Shown: positions 27,881 through 36,089 of the stretch, piece after piece | Numbering within the stretch: the first letter of the stretch is position 1 | How the letters are laid out: each line of letters starts with the position of its first letter | DNA from: Camelimonas lactis | Lineage (GTDB): Bacteria; Pseudomonadota; Alphaproteobacteria; Rhizobiales; Beijerinckiaceae | Direction of reading: 5' to 3' | DNA length: 63,227 bases | Assembly: GCF_004342915.1 (NCBI RefSeq) | Contig: NZ_SLWL01000018.1 | Location: 1-63,227 of the forward strand | The notes under the pieces: model-generated | Databases searched by the model: none | Seen by the model: only the letters and a program-made list of their open reading frames with translations | Told to the model about the DNA's origin: nothing | Translations under genes and position numbers: made by a program

Positions 27881-28749
27881 AGCTTCTCCCTTGCCGGAGG
27901 CTTGCCGAGCAGGCCCTGCGGACGGACGATGAGGATCAGGAGCAGCAGGCCGTAAACCGTGATGTTGACAACGTCCGCGCCGATAAAGGTGATGGACAGC
28001 ACTTCCGCGAAGCCGATCAGCAGACCGCCGATCACGCTGCCCCAGATGGAGCCCATACCGCCGATGATCATGGCGGCCACGCCCTTGAAGCCCGGCCCCT
28101 CGCCCATCCAGGGCGAAACCTGCTGGTAGTTGACGGCGAACAGCACGCCGCCCACCGCCGCCAGCAGCGCGCTGGCCACGAACAGTTGCGGCACGAGGCG
28201 ACGGATGTTGACGCCGAGGAGCTGGGCGGTTTCGCGGTTCTCGGCCACGGTGCGGATGCGCCGCCCGGCGTTGGTGCGCTTGAGGAACCAGGACAGCCAG
28301 GCGACGAGAATGACGGAGATCGCCAGGGAAATGATCTGGGCGATGCCGATGACCAGCCCGCCGACGCGCAGGTTCATGTCGGGCAGTAGCGCGGGAAACG
28401 CCTGCTGGTCAGAGCCGTACTGCACCAGCATGAGGTTCTCGAGCAGCACCAGGAAGCCAAGGGACGACACAAGGGGCACGTCGGCTTCCGCCCCTTCGCC
28501 GCGCCGGTAGGCCAGCCGTTCGACGAGCAGGGAGACCAGCGCTGCGAGGAACAGCGCGCCGCCGATGGCGAAGAACCATGGCCAGCCAATCCTGATGAAG
28601 CCATACGTCGCCATGCCGCCGACCATGAACAGGCCGGGAAGGGAGAAATTGAGGAAGTTGAGGACGCCGATCGCCAGGGTAAAGGCGACCGCCACCAGCA
28701 TGTAGATGGCGCCCAGCATGAGTCCGTTGATGATCTGCTGCGTCAGCAT
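27877..28749 (-). CDS. livH: Branched-chain amino-acid-type ABC transporter permease LivH
   Basis: A 290-residue inner-membrane permease with about eight hydrophobic segments, the N-terminal QQIINGLMLGAIYMLVAVAF and the C-terminal LIVRPQGLLGKP of LivH. The start is taken at ATG 28749; a TTG two codons upstream (28755) is possible. It is the first gene of the six-gene Liv/DUF2848 operon, and the AT-rich region upstream with two inverted repeats probably holds the promoter. Confidence 0.94.
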   Translation of the reverse strand: MLTQQIINGLMLGAIYMLVAVAFTLAIGVLNFLNFSLPGLFMVGGMATYGFIRIGWPWFFAIGGALFLAALVSLLVERLAYRRGEGAEADVPLVSSLGFLVLLENLMLVQYGSDQQAFPALLPDMNLRVGGLVIGIAQIISLAISVILVAWLSWFLKRTNAGRRIRTVAENRETAQLLGVNIRRLVPQLFVASALLAAVGGVLFAVNYQQVSPWMGEGPGFKGVAAMIIGGMGSIWGSVIGGLLIGFAEVLSITFIGADVVNITVYGLLLLILIVRPQGLLGKPPAREKL

Positions 28750-28803
28750 GGCCAACCAATCAGTTCGAGATTCTGTCGCGGGAGCGTAGCGGCTCCAAAT
28801 AGA

Positions 28804-28860
28804 TTTGTAACTTAGCCATTATACAAAGATAATTTTCAGTGGAAGCACAAGCTGAAAATT
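28804..28860. promoter_or_regulatory. Two adjacent inverted repeats upstream of the Liv operon
   Basis: TTTGTA (28804-28809) and TACAAA (28822-28827) form one inverted repeat. AATTTTCAG (28831-28839) and CTGAAAATT (28852-28860) form a second, perfect 9-bp one. Both have a 12-bp spacer. They lie 55-110 bp upstream of livH in AT-rich DNA (to about 28930). They could be a double operator for the locus regulator or an mRNA hairpin. The rest of the gap to 29230 (28861-29230) shows no gene and no other clear site. Confidence 0.45.
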
Positions 28861-29230
28861 CACGCCCACCCTTTGGGTCTTGCCGTGGAAATCTCATTTA
28901 TCCATTTGGAAATAAAAGATTTTTGTCAATTACGCCCGATCGCACGTCGGCCCCAATTGCGAAGCACCCTGCCGAAAAAAGCGGCGAACGATCGCTGGGC
29001 GAAGCATCCGTGAACACGCCCGGACACGCCTGATCAGGAAACAGCCCCGCGGCAGCCTTTCAGGATGATGTCCAAACGGCGCGCCCGCGCTGATACCCGG
29101 GCGCTGCGCCGGCGGTGATCCCAGGACAGGAATTCGCGTGCATCCGCCAGGACGGCCGGGAGGGATTGTCAGCAGGCGTTCAGGCCGTAGTGTTTTGCAT
29201 GGCCCCGACCTTGACCTGGACCATCCGTGC

Positions 29231-31129
29231 ATGAAGCGTATCTCGTTCGATCTCCCCACATGCCTGTCGCTCGCGACCGTGCTGGGTCTGTTGCTGGCCG
29301 CGGCCGGAACCTGGTGGCCGCCGGCCGGCCACCCGTCGTTGAAGTGTGCCGGCATCGCGCTCGTCTTTCTTGCCGGAGGCGTTCCAACCGCATGGAGCGC
29401 CCTGTCGTCGCTGTACAGGCAACGGGTTCTGGACATCGATCTGCTGATGGTGACCGCGGCTGTCGCGGCGGCGGCTGTTGGCGCAGCGCTGGAAGGGGCC
29501 GTCCTGCTGACCCTGTTCAGCATCTCCACGACGCTTGAACATCGGGCGCTGGGCCGGGCGCGGCGCGCCATCGAGGCGCTGATGGCGCTGCGGCCGGAGA
29601 CCGCGCTACGCAAGGCGCCGGACGGCTCTGTCGTTGACATCCCCGCCCCGGAGCTCGCGGTCGGCGATGTGGTGATCCTGCGTCCTGGCGCGCGCGTCCC
29701 GGCGGACGGGGTGATCGCCCATGGTCGCGGCGGCGTCGATGAGGCCAATATCACCGGCGAGTCCATGCCTGTCTCCAAGGAGCCGGGCGAGCAGGTTTTC
29801 GAGGCCACCATCAATCTGGACGGCGTGCTGGAGGTTGTTGTCTCCCACACCGTCGCCGACAGCACCATCGCCCGGATGATCAGGCTGGTGACCGAGGCGC
29901 AGGAGGCCCGGGCGCCGTCCGAGCGCTTCAGCGCGTGGTTTGGACAACGTTATACGGTTGCGGTCATCATCGGCGCGGCGTTGGCTTTCCTGGCGTTCTA
30001 CCTGCTGGGGAGGGACTGGGAGCAGGCGCTGTACCGGGCGGCGACGCTGCTTGTCGCGGCCAGCCCGTGCGCGATCGTCATCTCGGCGCCCGCCGCCATA
30101 TTGTCGGCCCTGTCCGCGGCGGCGCGCGGCGGCGTGCTGTTCAAGGGCGGCGGCGCCATCGAGACCCTGGCGGCGGTCAGGATCTTCGCCTTCGACAAGA
30201 CCGGCACCCTGACCACCGGACGCGCCGCCGTAAACCAGGTCGTCGCGCGCGATGGCGATGAAGATGGTTTCCTGTCCCTGCTCGCCGGCCTTGAAGCCCA
30301 CTCGGAACATCATATCGCCGCGGCCATCCTCCGCGAGACAAAGGCGCGCGGGCTGAAGAATGTCGCGGTCATGGATGTCAACGCCCATCCAAGCGCCGGC
30401 ATCACCGGCCGCGACAGCATCGGCCAGCTGTGGGCCGGCAATACGCGCATGGCTTCCGCCATGGGCGCCGCCATTGACGATCCGGCCCTGACGCAACTGG
30501 CGGAAGGCGCACAGACGGTCGTCTACCTCGGGCGCGGCCCGACGGTGCTTGGCGCGGTGACCGTCGCGGATGAGGCGCGCGGCACCTCCGCCCCGGCCCT
30601 GCGCGCATTGCGTGATAGCGGCGTCCGCAGGATCGTCATGCTCACCGGCGACCGCAGGCCCGTCGCGTTACGCATCGGCGCCGGGCTTGGCGTCGCGCCA
30701 GAGGATATCCACGCCGGCATGCTGCCGCAGGACAAGGTGGAAACAATCGCCCAACTTACGCGCGACGGCGCCGTCGCCTTCGTCGGCGACGGGGTGAATG
30801 ACGCCGCGGCCCTCGCCCGCGCCGACGTGGGCGTCGCGATGGGCGCGGCCGGATCGGATGTGGCGCTTCAGGCCGCCGACGTCGCCCTTCTGTCGGAAAA
30901 CATGCAAAAACTGGCCGAGGCGCACCGCCTGGCGCGGCGCACGGTGGCGATCATCCGGCAAAACTTCATTTTCGCCATCGGCGCCATGCTCGTGCTGGTC
31001 ACCGGCAGTCTGTTCTTCAATCTGCCGCTCCCCCTGGCGGTCATAGGCCATGAAGGCGGCACGGTTCTCGTGGTCCTGAATGGCCTGCGCCTGCTGTCGG
31101 ACAGGATCAGAACGCCAGATCCGCGCTGA
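29231..31129 (+). CDS. P1B-4-type metal-exporting ATPase (Co2+/Fe2+ class)
   Basis: A 632-residue P-type ATPase with the phosphorylation motif DKTGT (D322), TGES in the actuator domain and GDGVND in the P domain. The metal site motifs are S278-P-C280 in the sixth membrane helix and H607-E-G-G-T611 in the last helix. SPC plus HEGGS/T with no N-terminal metal-binding domain is the signature of the P1B-4 group (CoaT/CtpD), which exports Co2+ or Fe2+. ZntA-type zinc pumps have a different last helix. The ATG at 29231 has a weak ribosome site; a GTG at 29138 would add 31 residues unlike the family. Confidence 0.88.
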   Translation: MKRISFDLPTCLSLATVLGLLLAAAGTWWPPAGHPSLKCAGIALVFLAGGVPTAWSALSSLYRQRVLDIDLLMVTAAVAAAAVGAALEGAVLLTLFSISTTLEHRALGRARRAIEALMALRPETALRKAPDGSVVDIPAPELAVGDVVILRPGARVPADGVIAHGRGGVDEANITGESMPVSKEPGEQVFEATINLDGVLEVVVSHTVADSTIARMIRLVTEAQEARAPSERFSAWFGQRYTVAVIIGAALAFLAFYLLGRDWEQALYRAATLLVAASPCAIVISAPAAILSALSAAARGGVLFKGGGAIETLAAVRIFAFDKTGTLTTGRAAVNQVVARDGDEDGFLSLLAGLEAHSEHHIAAAILRETKARGLKNVAVMDVNAHPSAGITGRDSIGQLWAGNTRMASAMGAAIDDPALTQLAEGAQTVVYLGRGPTVLGAVTVADEARGTSAPALRALRDSGVRRIVMLTGDRRPVALRIGAGLGVAPEDIHAGMLPQDKVETIAQLTRDGAVAFVGDGVNDAAALARADVGVAMGAAGSDVALQAADVALLSENMQKLAEAHRLARRTVAIIRQNFIFAIGAMLVLVTGSLFFNLPLPLAVIGHEGGTVLVVLNGLRLLSDRIRTPDPR

Positions 31130-31192
31130 AACGACAAGGCTGGGCGCCGGAAGCCAGCGCGCCACAGGATATGTTGGCGTGCTTGCGGGGCG

Positions 31193-31855
31193 TTACAACA
31201 CCACGACCTTCGATCCGGCCGGGACACGGCTGTAGAGATCTATGACGTCCTGGTTCATCATGCGGATGCACCCGGAGGACATGGCCTGGCCGATGGTTTC
31301 AGGTTCATTGGTGCCGTGAATGCGGAACAGGGTGTCCTTGCCATTCCGGTAAAGATAAAGCGCGCGGGCGCCCAACGGGTTCTCCGGCCCGCCCTTCACG
31401 CCGCCCGCCACGGGCCCATAACGTTTTGGCTGGCGGGCGATCATATTGGAGGTGGGCGCCCAGTTCGGCCACTCGCGCTTGAGGCCAATTTCGGCGTTGC
31501 CCTTGAACGCGAGCCCCTCCTGACCAACGCCGACGCCGTAACGCATGGCCCTGCCGTTCTCCTGGACCAGGTAGATAAAGCGGTTTTTCGTGTCGACGAT
31601 GACAGTCCCCGGTGGATGTTGCGTCGGATAATCGACCTGACGCCGGATATTGCGCGTCTCCATCTGCGTCACGTCCACCGCCGGGATGGGGAATTTTCCA
31701 TCCGTCTGTTCAGCGTAGGTTGCAACCGCCAGGGCGCGCTGCGGGTCCAGCTGCGGCTGCCCCCGGGAAGCGGTATTGGATGTGGTCGTGCAGCCGGCCA
31801 GCGCCAGGCTGATGATCGCGGCGTGGAGCGCGCCGCCCCTGATGGAAATGGTCAT
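31193..31855 (-). CDS. L,D-transpeptidase lipoprotein (YkuD domain)
   Basis: A 220-residue protein with a lipobox LALAGC near residue 21, so it is probably a lipoprotein. It has a YkuD domain whose catalytic cysteine is C196 in SSGCIRMMN, preceded by HGTNEP. Such enzymes cross-link peptidoglycan 3-3 or attach proteins to it. GAAGG stands 7 nt before the ATG. It follows the tlpA-like gene by 43 nt in the same direction, so it may belong to the Dsb operon. A second L,D-transpeptidase lies at 37496-38752. Confidence 0.92.
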   Translation of the reverse strand: MTISIRGGALHAAIISLALAGCTTTSNTASRGQPQLDPQRALAVATYAEQTDGKFPIPAVDVTQMETRNIRRQVDYPTQHPPGTVIVDTKNRFIYLVQENGRAMRYGVGVGQEGLAFKGNAEIGLKREWPNWAPTSNMIARQPKRYGPVAGGVKGGPENPLGARALYLYRNGKDTLFRIHGTNEPETIGQAMSSGCIRMMNQDVIDLYSRVPAGSKVVVL

Positions 31856-31898
31856 GAAATGCCTTCGCAATGGCGTTTGAAGAACTGGGGAGCGGCGC

Positions 31899-32702
31899 TC
31901 AGCGGGCGCCGGCGATCCGGTCGATGCCCGCCTCGAGCGCTTCGCGGGAGATCTCGCCCACGTGCAGCGAGGCGAGCGTCCCGTCTGGCCGCAGGAACAG
32001 CGTGACCGGAAGACCAGGGACGCCATAGTGGCGCGCGGTCTGCATCGACCGGTCGCGCAGGATTTTGCCGAGGGAAAGCCTGTCGCGCGCCAGATAGCGG
32101 CGGATCGTCGCCGCTTCCTCCCCCTGGTTGACGAAAAGGAAGGTGACGTCCGCGCGGCGCGCCGCCGTCTCCGCCAGCAAGGGCATTTCCCTGCGGCAGG
32201 GCGGACACCAGCTGGCCCAGAGATTGACGACGGCCGGTTTTCCCGCCGCATCGCTGATCGCCATGGGCGGACCATCGAGTTGCTCGAGCGCCACCGCCGG
32301 CGCTGGCTGGCCGAGCGTCGCTTGCGTCAGCGCGCCGGCGCCGGCCCAGACAAACAGCCCGAGGCCGAGGGCCGCCGCCGCGCCAATGCCTGCAAGGGAT
32401 GAGCGGATTGTCAAGGCGCCGGCCAGCAGCACGCCGGCAAGGCCAGCGAGCGGCTCAAAGCCGCCCTGCCAGATGGCGAACACACGCCAGGGTTCCTCCG
32501 CGAAGCTGCGCCAGTGCAAGGCCACGTGGCCCAGCCGGGCCGCGACGAGCCCGGCGACCAGCGCCCAGCTGGCAAAGGCGCTGATGGCGCGGTCCATCCG
32601 CCCGGCGAGGATCGCCGCCGCGATCATGAAGGCGAATATGCCGAGGATCGCCGCCAGCCGATCGGACGCGAACACCAGCGGACCAATGCTGACAGCGTTC
32701 AC
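31899..32702 (-). CDS. Membrane protein with Lgt-like N-terminus fused to a TlpA-type thioredoxin domain
   Basis: The 267-residue protein starts with about four membrane segments (residues 10-130). One part, ARLGHVALHW followed by FAIWQGGFEPL, resembles prolipoprotein diacylglyceryl transferase (Lgt). The Lgt catalytic motif is not complete, so it is likely only a membrane scaffold. A periplasmic TlpA/ResA-like thioredoxin domain follows, with the active site WCPPC near residue 166 and the cis-proline segment GVPGLPVTLF. Its start overlaps the dsbD stop by 4 nt, so electrons probably pass from DsbD to this reductase. Confidence 0.87.
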   Translation of the reverse strand: MNAVSIGPLVFASDRLAAILGIFAFMIAAAILAGRMDRAISAFASWALVAGLVAARLGHVALHWRSFAEEPWRVFAIWQGGFEPLAGLAGVLLAGALTIRSSLAGIGAAAALGLGLFVWAGAGALTQATLGQPAPAVALEQLDGPPMAISDAAGKPAVVNLWASWCPPCRREMPLLAETAARRADVTFLFVNQGEEAATIRRYLARDRLSLGKILRDRSMQTARHYGVPGLPVTLFLRPDGTLASLHVGEISREALEAGIDRIAGAR

Positions 32703-34570
32703 CGGGCTGCCTCCACCTTGCCAGCCGAGGCCAGCAGCGTCGCGCGCGTCACATCCCCCACCAGCCGGGTCCCGGACGCCTCCCGACCCTCAGGAGAGAC
32801 GAAAATCATGGTCGGGGGCCCCGCCACCTGCAGGCTTCGCATCAGTTCCTGCTGCTCCGGCGCGTTGTCGCTGACGTCGAGCCGGATCAGATTGAATGGG
32901 CCCAGCGCGGACTGGACGGCGGCGTCCGGCAGCACGGCGCGTTCGATGACCGAGCAGGCGACGCACCAGTCGGCGGTAACGTAAAGCAGGCTCGGCCGGT
33001 CTTTGGCCGCCGCCATGCGCGCCCGCAGGGCCGTTTCGCTGTCGACCGTATGGAAGGCGCGCTCTCCGGCCTGAACAGATTCGCCGCCGCGCTGTGCGAG
33101 ACGCGCAAGCGGGCGCAGCGGATCGCCGGCGCCCGTCGCCGCGCCGACGCCGAGAATGACGCCATAAAGCGCCGCGACGAGCCCGGCGGCCCTGGCGACG
33201 CGGGCATATGGCCCCGCGTCAGGCCGGCTCGCCTCAAATGCGCCAAGCCAGACCGCCAGACCGATCGCCAGGGCGGACCACAGCGCCAGCCCCGCTTCGG
33301 CCGGGATAATCCGCGACAGCATCCAGATGGCGGTGGCGATAAAGATAAAGCCAAAGCCCTGGCGCGCCCGCGCCATCCAGGGGCCGGGCCTGGGCAGCGC
33401 CCTGGGACCAAGCGCACCGAAAACCACGAGCGGAACGCCCTTGCCAAGACCCAGGGCGAAAAGCGCCGCCGCGCCAAGGACAACGTCGCCTGTTTGCGCG
33501 ATGTAGATCAGGGCGCCGGCCAGCGGCGCGGTCACGCACGGGCCAACGATCAGCGCCGAGGTGAAGCCCAGCAGCCCGGCGGAGGCCAGCGAGCCGCGCC
33601 GCCCGTGGCCCAGGCCGCCCAGCGCATTGACCCATGCGGCCGGCAATTGCATCTCGAACAGGCCGAACATCGACAGGGCAAGCGCCACAAACAGGGCCGA
33701 GACTGCGACGATGGCCGGCGGCGACTGCAACGCCATCTGCAGGTTCTGGCCGGACCACGCGGCGGCCACGCCAAGCAGGCCGAAAGCCGCCGCCATGGCG
33801 ATCACATAGGCAAGCGACAGCGAAAACCCGCGCCAAGCGGTGACCGCTTCGCCCTGGCGCGCGATGGCGCCGGCCAGGATCGGATACATGGGAAACACGC
33901 AAGGGGTAAACGCCAGCAGCACGCCGAACAGCATGAAGCTGCCCAGCACGACCAGCGCGCCGCCCTGCTTCAGCAGCCCGTTGACCATGCCGCCGTCATC
34001 GTCCACGGCGATGACGGCGGCAGGCGGGGCTTTCGCCGCAGGCGCGAACCAGGCGTCCGCCATGGAGGCCGCTGGCCGGGGAGCCGCGGAAACCGCGAGC
34101 GTCGCGAGGTCGACCTGCCGGACCGCTGGCGGATAGCAAATCCCGTTCTCCTGGCATCCCTGATGCCCGACCTCCACGGCCCCGGCGCCTCCATCAGGCA
34201 AGGAAACCTCGGCTTCGACACGGTTGCGAAACACCGTCGTCACGCCAAACGTCGGATCGTCCAGCGTGCTGGCCTCGCCCCGCAGCCCGGGCGTGGGCAG
34301 ATCGACGCCGCCGCGCTGGAAGGCGAACTTGTCCTTGTACAGGTAATAACCGGGCGCGATCGTCCATACGAAGCGGACGCCGCCGTCATGGCGCCGCTCC
34401 GCCGACAGCTGGAATGCCTGATCGGCCGGCAGGGGCCGCGTTCCGGCGCCAAGGCCTTGGGCGGTGGCGGGCGCGACGGACAGCCAGCCCAGCATGACCA
34501 GCAGCGCGCCGGCGAGGCGCCGCCAGGACAAGGTTTGAGACAAGGTGAACTCCCGACGCAGGTCCAACAT
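32699..34570 (-). CDS. dsbD: Thiol:disulfide interchange protein DsbD
   Basis: DsbD carries electrons from cytoplasmic thioredoxin across the membrane to periplasmic thiol proteins. The 623-residue protein has a signal peptide, an N-terminal domain with GCQENGICYPP, eight membrane segments with FTPCVFPMYPI and VGPCVTAPL, and a C-terminal thioredoxin domain with C536-V-A-C539. ATG 34570 is listed as the start. A TTG at 34543 has a better ribosome site (GGGAG, 6 nt) and would leave more room for the CTTAAG box at 34594-34610, so it may be the real start. The dsbA-like gene lies upstream and the TlpA-type gene downstream. Confidence 0.93.
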   Translation of the reverse strand: MLDLRREFTLSQTLSWRRLAGALLVMLGWLSVAPATAQGLGAGTRPLPADQAFQLSAERRHDGGVRFVWTIAPGYYLYKDKFAFQRGGVDLPTPGLRGEASTLDDPTFGVTTVFRNRVEAEVSLPDGGAGAVEVGHQGCQENGICYPPAVRQVDLATLAVSAAPRPAASMADAWFAPAAKAPPAAVIAVDDDGGMVNGLLKQGGALVVLGSFMLFGVLLAFTPCVFPMYPILAGAIARQGEAVTAWRGFSLSLAYVIAMAAAFGLLGVAAAWSGQNLQMALQSPPAIVAVSALFVALALSMFGLFEMQLPAAWVNALGGLGHGRRGSLASAGLLGFTSALIVGPCVTAPLAGALIYIAQTGDVVLGAAALFALGLGKGVPLVVFGALGPRALPRPGPWMARARQGFGFIFIATAIWMLSRIIPAEAGLALWSALAIGLAVWLGAFEASRPDAGPYARVARAAGLVAALYGVILGVGAATGAGDPLRPLARLAQRGGESVQAGERAFHTVDSETALRARMAAAKDRPSLLYVTADWCVACSVIERAVLPDAAVQSALGPFNLIRLDVSDNAPEQQELMRSLQVAGPPTMIFVSPEGREASGTRLVGDVTRATLLASAGKVEAAR

Positions 34571-34593
34571 GGGCCAAGACCTCGACGCCGCGA

Positions 34594-34610
34594 CTTAAGG
34601 CCGGCTTAAG
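34594..34610. promoter_or_regulatory. PmrA/QseB-type recognition box upstream of dsbD
   Basis: Two perfect CTTAAG hexamers are separated by 5 bp (11-bp period), as in PmrA and QseB boxes bound by OmpR-family regulators. The box is 24 bp before the dsbD ATG. The same arrangement occurs at 35363-35379 in front of the adjacent two-component system. Confidence 0.7.
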
Positions 34611-34644
34611 GGCCCGCCCTGCCGCGATGCGCGGCGCCGCGGCT

Positions 34645-35301
34645 TTATTTCGCTTCCGCCTGTCTGGCGCGCGCATCGGCGATAGCCTGGCGAAAGCTCT
34701 GGTAGTCGAGCGCGGAGGCGCGGAACGGGCCGATAAGGAAGCTCGGCGTGCCGGTCAGCCCGAGGGCGTCTGCCTGCGCCATGTTGCGCTTGATGAGCGC
34801 GTCGATATCGGCGCGGCGGCCGGCGAGGTCGACGTCCAGCTGCTTCATGTCGATCCCCGCCGCCGCGAGGGCGGCGCGCATCTGTTCCCGCGTGACGCCG
34901 CTGCCGGGGATCTTCATCAGGGCCGCGTGGGCCATCTCATAGCGGCCCTGATATCTGGCGGCGATGGCGAGTTGCGCGCCGTCGATGGAGGTGGGGCGGA
35001 TCACCGGCCAGTCCTTGTAGACATGGCGGATCTTGCCATCCTCGCGAATGACGCGCGCCAGCACCGGCGCAACCTTCTTGCAATAGGGGCAGTTATAATC
35101 GGTGAAGTTGACGATGGTGACGTCGCCCCGGGGATTGCCGCCGACCGGCGCCGCCGGATCGTTGAGGATCATCTCTTTGGTGACCTCGATCTCGCTGGCG
35201 AGAACGGACGGACCTGCCGCCGGTAGCACGGCGAAAACACCGCCCACCGCCAGGGACGCGCTGCCCAGGATTGCGCCGCGTCGCGTAACAGTCATTCTCA
35301 T
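34645..35301 (-). CDS. DsbA-family periplasmic thiol-disulfide oxidoreductase
   Basis: The 218-residue protein has an N-terminal export signal with RRGAILGSASLAVGG, which resembles a Tat signal although it lacks a strict twin-Arg consensus. A thioredoxin-like domain with a DsbA helical insert follows. The active site is NCPYCKK near residue 70, and TGTPSFLIG holds the cis-proline. It is most like the ScsC/Com1-type DsbA proteins. A DsbD and a TlpA-type gene follow in the same direction, an order like scsC-scsB-scsD. It may be an isomerase kept reduced by that DsbD, or an oxidase; the sequence does not decide. Confidence 0.9.
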   Translation of the reverse strand: MRMTVTRRGAILGSASLAVGGVFAVLPAAGPSVLASEIEVTKEMILNDPAAPVGGNPRGDVTIVNFTDYNCPYCKKVAPVLARVIREDGKIRHVYKDWPVIRPTSIDGAQLAIAARYQGRYEMAHAALMKIPGSGVTREQMRAALAAAGIDMKQLDVDLAGRRADIDALIKRNMAQADALGLTGTPSFLIGPFRASALDYQSFRQAIADARARQAEAK

Positions 35302-35362
35302 GCTCCTTCTGTCTGGCGGATGACGAACCCGGGACCGCCCTGCCGCTTTGCGGACCTTGCAG

Positions 35363-35379
35363 CTTAAGGCTGGCTTAAG
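35363..35379. promoter_or_regulatory. PmrA/QseB-type recognition box between the DsbA gene and the response regulator
   Basis: CTTAAG-N5-CTTAAG, perfect in both hexamers, lies 62 bp upstream of the dsbA-like start and 45 bp upstream of the response-regulator start. The hexamer is palindromic, so the box can serve both directions. It suggests autoregulation and control of the redox operon. Confidence 0.75.
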
Positions 35380-35423
35380 GTGGCTGCGGTGATTGCCGGC
35401 GGGCTGGAACGATGGGAGGCGCC

Positions 35424-36089
35424 ATGCGCGTGCTGGTTGTCGAGGACGACGAGGTTTTGATGGATGGTCTGCAGGTCGGCCTTGGGCTGGCCGGCTTCAC
35501 CGTGGAAACCGTCGCCACCTGCGCCGACGCCTCGGCCGCCCTGCGCGCCGCCCCCTTCGACGCCGTGGTGCTGGACCTGATGCTGCCCGATGGTTCGGGC
35601 CTCGACGTGCTCGCCGAGGCGCGGGCCCGCCAGCTGCCGACGCCGGTGCTGCTGCTGACAGCCCGTGACAGCGTGCCGGACCGCATCGCCGGGCTCGACG
35701 CCGGCGCCGATGACTATCTGGGCAAGCCGTTCGATCTGGATGAGGTGGCCGCGCGCCTGCGCGCCCTGATCCGCCGGGCCGCTGGCCGGGCGACCGCAAG
35801 CGTGCAATGGCGCGACGTCATGCTTGATCCCGCGGCGATGACCGTCAGCCGGGCGGGGGAAGCGGTGCGCCTGTCCCGCCGGGAATTCGCCATTCTGCAC
35901 GCCCTGATCGACCGGCCGGGACAGGTTCTGTCAAAATCGCAGCTGGAGGAGCGGCTGTATGGCTGGCAGGAGGAAATTGGCAGCAACGCCATCGAAGTGC
36001 ACATTCATAACCTGCGCGCAAAGCTGGGGACCGGCGTGATCGAAACCGTGCGTGGCGTTGGCTACCGGCTGATGGAGGCCGCGCCATGA
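35424..36089 (+). CDS. OmpR-family response regulator (QseB/PmrA-like)
   Basis: The 221-residue protein has a receiver domain with phosphoacceptor D51 (VLDLMLPD), acidic pocket EDD near residue 7, conserved T/A and K in LLTARD and GKPFD, and a C-terminal winged helix of the OmpR/PhoB type (SRREFAILHAL, then HNLRAKLG). The start at 35424 has GGGAGG upstream. It overlaps the sensor kinase gene as ATGA. Sequence style and the CTTAAG boxes place it in the QseB/PmrA group. Confidence 0.93.
   Translation: MRVLVVEDDEVLMDGLQVGLGLAGFTVETVATCADASAALRAAPFDAVVLDLMLPDGSGLDVLAEARARQLPTPVLLLTARDSVPDRIAGLDAGADDYLGKPFDLDEVAARLRALIRRAAGRATASVQWRDVMLDPAAMTVSRAGEAVRLSRREFAILHALIDRPGQVLSKSQLEERLYGWQEEIGSNAIEVHIHNLRAKLGTGVIETVRGVGYRLMEAAP

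Noticed and set aside
34645-34930. A complete Salmonella-type scs copper-tolerance operon
   Set aside because: Gene order is similar, but DsbD here has the standard N-terminal domain, scsA is absent, and no copper regulator site was seen.
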